A DNA stretch of 5,607 bases from the NCBI GenBank assembly GCA_003152145.1, contig PLZL01000365.1:3059-8665 (forward strand). The letters are read 5' to 3'. The stretch is from Limisphaerales bacterium (lineage in GTDB: Bacteria > Verrucomicrobiota > Verrucomicrobiae > Limisphaerales > UBA11358). A program made the translations under genes and the position numbers. Numbering within the stretch: position 1 is the first letter of the stretch; each line of letters starts with the position of its first letter. The notes below the pieces were generated by a model. That model worked only from the letters and a program-made list of their open reading frames with translations, did not search any database and was not told where the DNA came from. Of the stretch, positions 4,678-5,607 are shown one piece after another.

Positions 4678-5607
4678 TCACTGCTTCGTTGATTTTACCG
4701 TGAACTCCACGAAACGGCTCTTATGCACCGCGATGGTGACGTTCAACGATTTCGCATTCCGGAGATTCGGCATTTGAAAGACATCAGAGCCGCCGCCCCC
4801 GTTCGGACCCCAACATTGAAGTTCGTGCCCCTGCTCGTCAGTCAAACTGGCAAGGCTCATGCGCATCTGCAGGGTTTCCGGCTCGGGATCAACCTGAAGA
4901 CGGATGCCGCCTGATTTTTGCCCGTTCCCATAATTGAGATCCGTGAACTGGATGGCCGGGAAAATTTTCAAGTGAACCCCGTTGAGCGTTGTTTCCGCAA
5001 AGGTGGTATCGGTGTGGCTGTTGCGTCCGTAATTAAACAAATCCCGCTGGCTGCCCGTATGCACCGGAAGATTCTGGACCGTCCACACTTCATCGTCCTT
5101 GAAACCGGACGTGCGCGTCATCTCGACGTTCAGTTTCCAAGCCGGTTCGTCAGGCCAGAGGCCCCATTGATACGTCATCACCACCTCGTCATTCTCGCGT
5201 CCGTTGCTCCAACTGTTGTTATCAATGCGATTGCCTGTGGCATCGGACATGGTGATGCGGCAGGGCTGCCAATTCGTCATCACCACGCCTTTTTGTTCCG
5301 TGCGAAACGCCGCCAGCACGGCTTTGTTCATGGGATCGTTCTTGGATAGAGCGTTGCCGCGATCAAAGCCTTTCACGCCGTAAATCAAACGGGTCAGCGT
5401 CACGTCCAGGTCGCCGTCAGACTGAGTGTCCGGCAATGGGTCCGGCGTCCATTTCGGGAATGGGCCGCGCGACGGATTGGAAATGACGAACTGGCCCTTG
5501 GCCAGTTCCATTCCAGGACCACTGTTGTTCCATGCCGCGATGCGGAGGACAATTTTCCTTCCGTGCCTCGGATACGCATCCAGCAGGAAACCCTGCAAGT
5601 CCAGGCC
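4678..5607 (-). CDS. Uncharacterised protein, C-terminal part (5' end outside window)
   Basis: A minus-strand frame open to the right edge; 309 residues are visible (starting GLDLQGFLLDAYPR), so the TTG at 5598-5596 is unlikely to be the true start. I recognise the style of an uncharacterised Verrucomicrobia/Planctomycetes family but no named domain. Visible traits, in visible numbering: DAYPRHGRKIVLRIAAWN (10-27), a Pro/Trp-rich FPKWTPDPLP stretch (50-59), a DGDLDVTLTRL strand (64-74), NWQPCRITMSDATGNR (112-127), GLWPDEPAWKLNVEMTR (149-165), a Gly-rich PNGGGGSDVF segment (268-277), and the end VTIAVHKSRFVEFTVKSTKQ. The alternating hydrophobic pattern suggests a beta-rich protein. No membrane segment is visible; any signal or anchor would be in the missing N-terminus. 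It is convergent with the BLUF pair, 73 nt from stop to stop. Function unknown. Confidence 0.85.
   Translation of the reverse strand, partial: GLDLQGFLLDAYPRHGRKIVLRIAAWNNSGPGMELAKGQFVISNPSRGPFPKWTPDPLPDTQSDGDLDVTLTRLIYGVKGFDRGNALSKNDPMNKAVLAAFRTEQKGVVMTNWQPCRITMSDATGNRIDNNSWSNGRENDEVVMTYQWGLWPDEPAWKLNVEMTRTSGFKDDEVWTVQNLPVHTGSQRDLFNYGRNSHTDTTFAETTLNGVHLKIFPAIQFTDLNYGNGQKSGGIRLQVDPEPETLQMRMSLASLTDEQGHELQCWGPNGGGGSDVFQMPNLRNAKSLNVTIAVHKSRFVEFTVKSTKQ

Noticed and set aside
4918..5349. Plus-strand open frame of 143 codons
   Set aside because: It is antisense to the uncharacterised right-edge gene and has no recognisable domain.
1..5607. tRNA, rRNA, CRISPR array or insertion sequence anywhere in the window
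   Set aside because: No cloverleaf-like arrangement, rRNA-like sequence, regularly spaced repeats or transposase motifs were seen on either strand.

Overview
This window most likely comes from a member of the Verrucomicrobia, probably the Pedosphaera-like group, or a close PVC relative. Three observations suggest this. A DUF1501 protein sits at the left edge. A secreted enzyme ends in the 'YDIQASTDLKNW ... FYR' C-terminal domain, which I associate with verrucomicrobial exported proteins. A large protein of an uncharacterised type that I associate with Verrucomicrobia/Planctomycetes lies at the right edge. The phylum call rests on recognition of family style, not on a search.

Layout: (1) 1-604, the C-terminal 200 residues of a DUF1501 protein on the + strand, closed by a compact stem-loop. 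(2) 605-1131, about 530 bases with no convincing gene, several inverted repeats and a perfect GTAACC-ATTT-GGTTAC palindrome. (3) 1132-2934, a complete signal-peptide-bearing arylsulfotransferase-like protein (PAPS-independent ASST family) with all four expected active-site residues in place. (4) 2935-3553, a long gap with a run of hairpins, a possible short minus-strand gene or remnant, a perfect TTGCCA-N5-TGGCAA palindrome and the first copy of a 72-bp box. (5) 3554-4604, two tandem stand-alone BLUF blue-light photoreceptor genes of exactly equal length (142 aa). Each is preceded by a copy of the 72-bp box, and the pair is closed by a good intrinsic terminator. (6) 4678-5607, a convergent minus-strand gene running off the right edge, function unknown.

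The main point of interest is the BLUF pair. By hand count the proteins are 101/142 identical and the coding DNA 344/429 identical, while the non-coding box upstream is 63/72 identical. The coding changes are mostly amino-acid changing (41 replaced codons against 21 silent ones), yet all flavin-photochemistry residues are kept in both copies. This looks like a duplicated light sensor whose promoter-side element is retained while its surfaces diverge. No output domain or obvious partner gene lies in the window. The flanking sulfotransferase and DUF1501 genes show no evident functional link to the photoreceptors.
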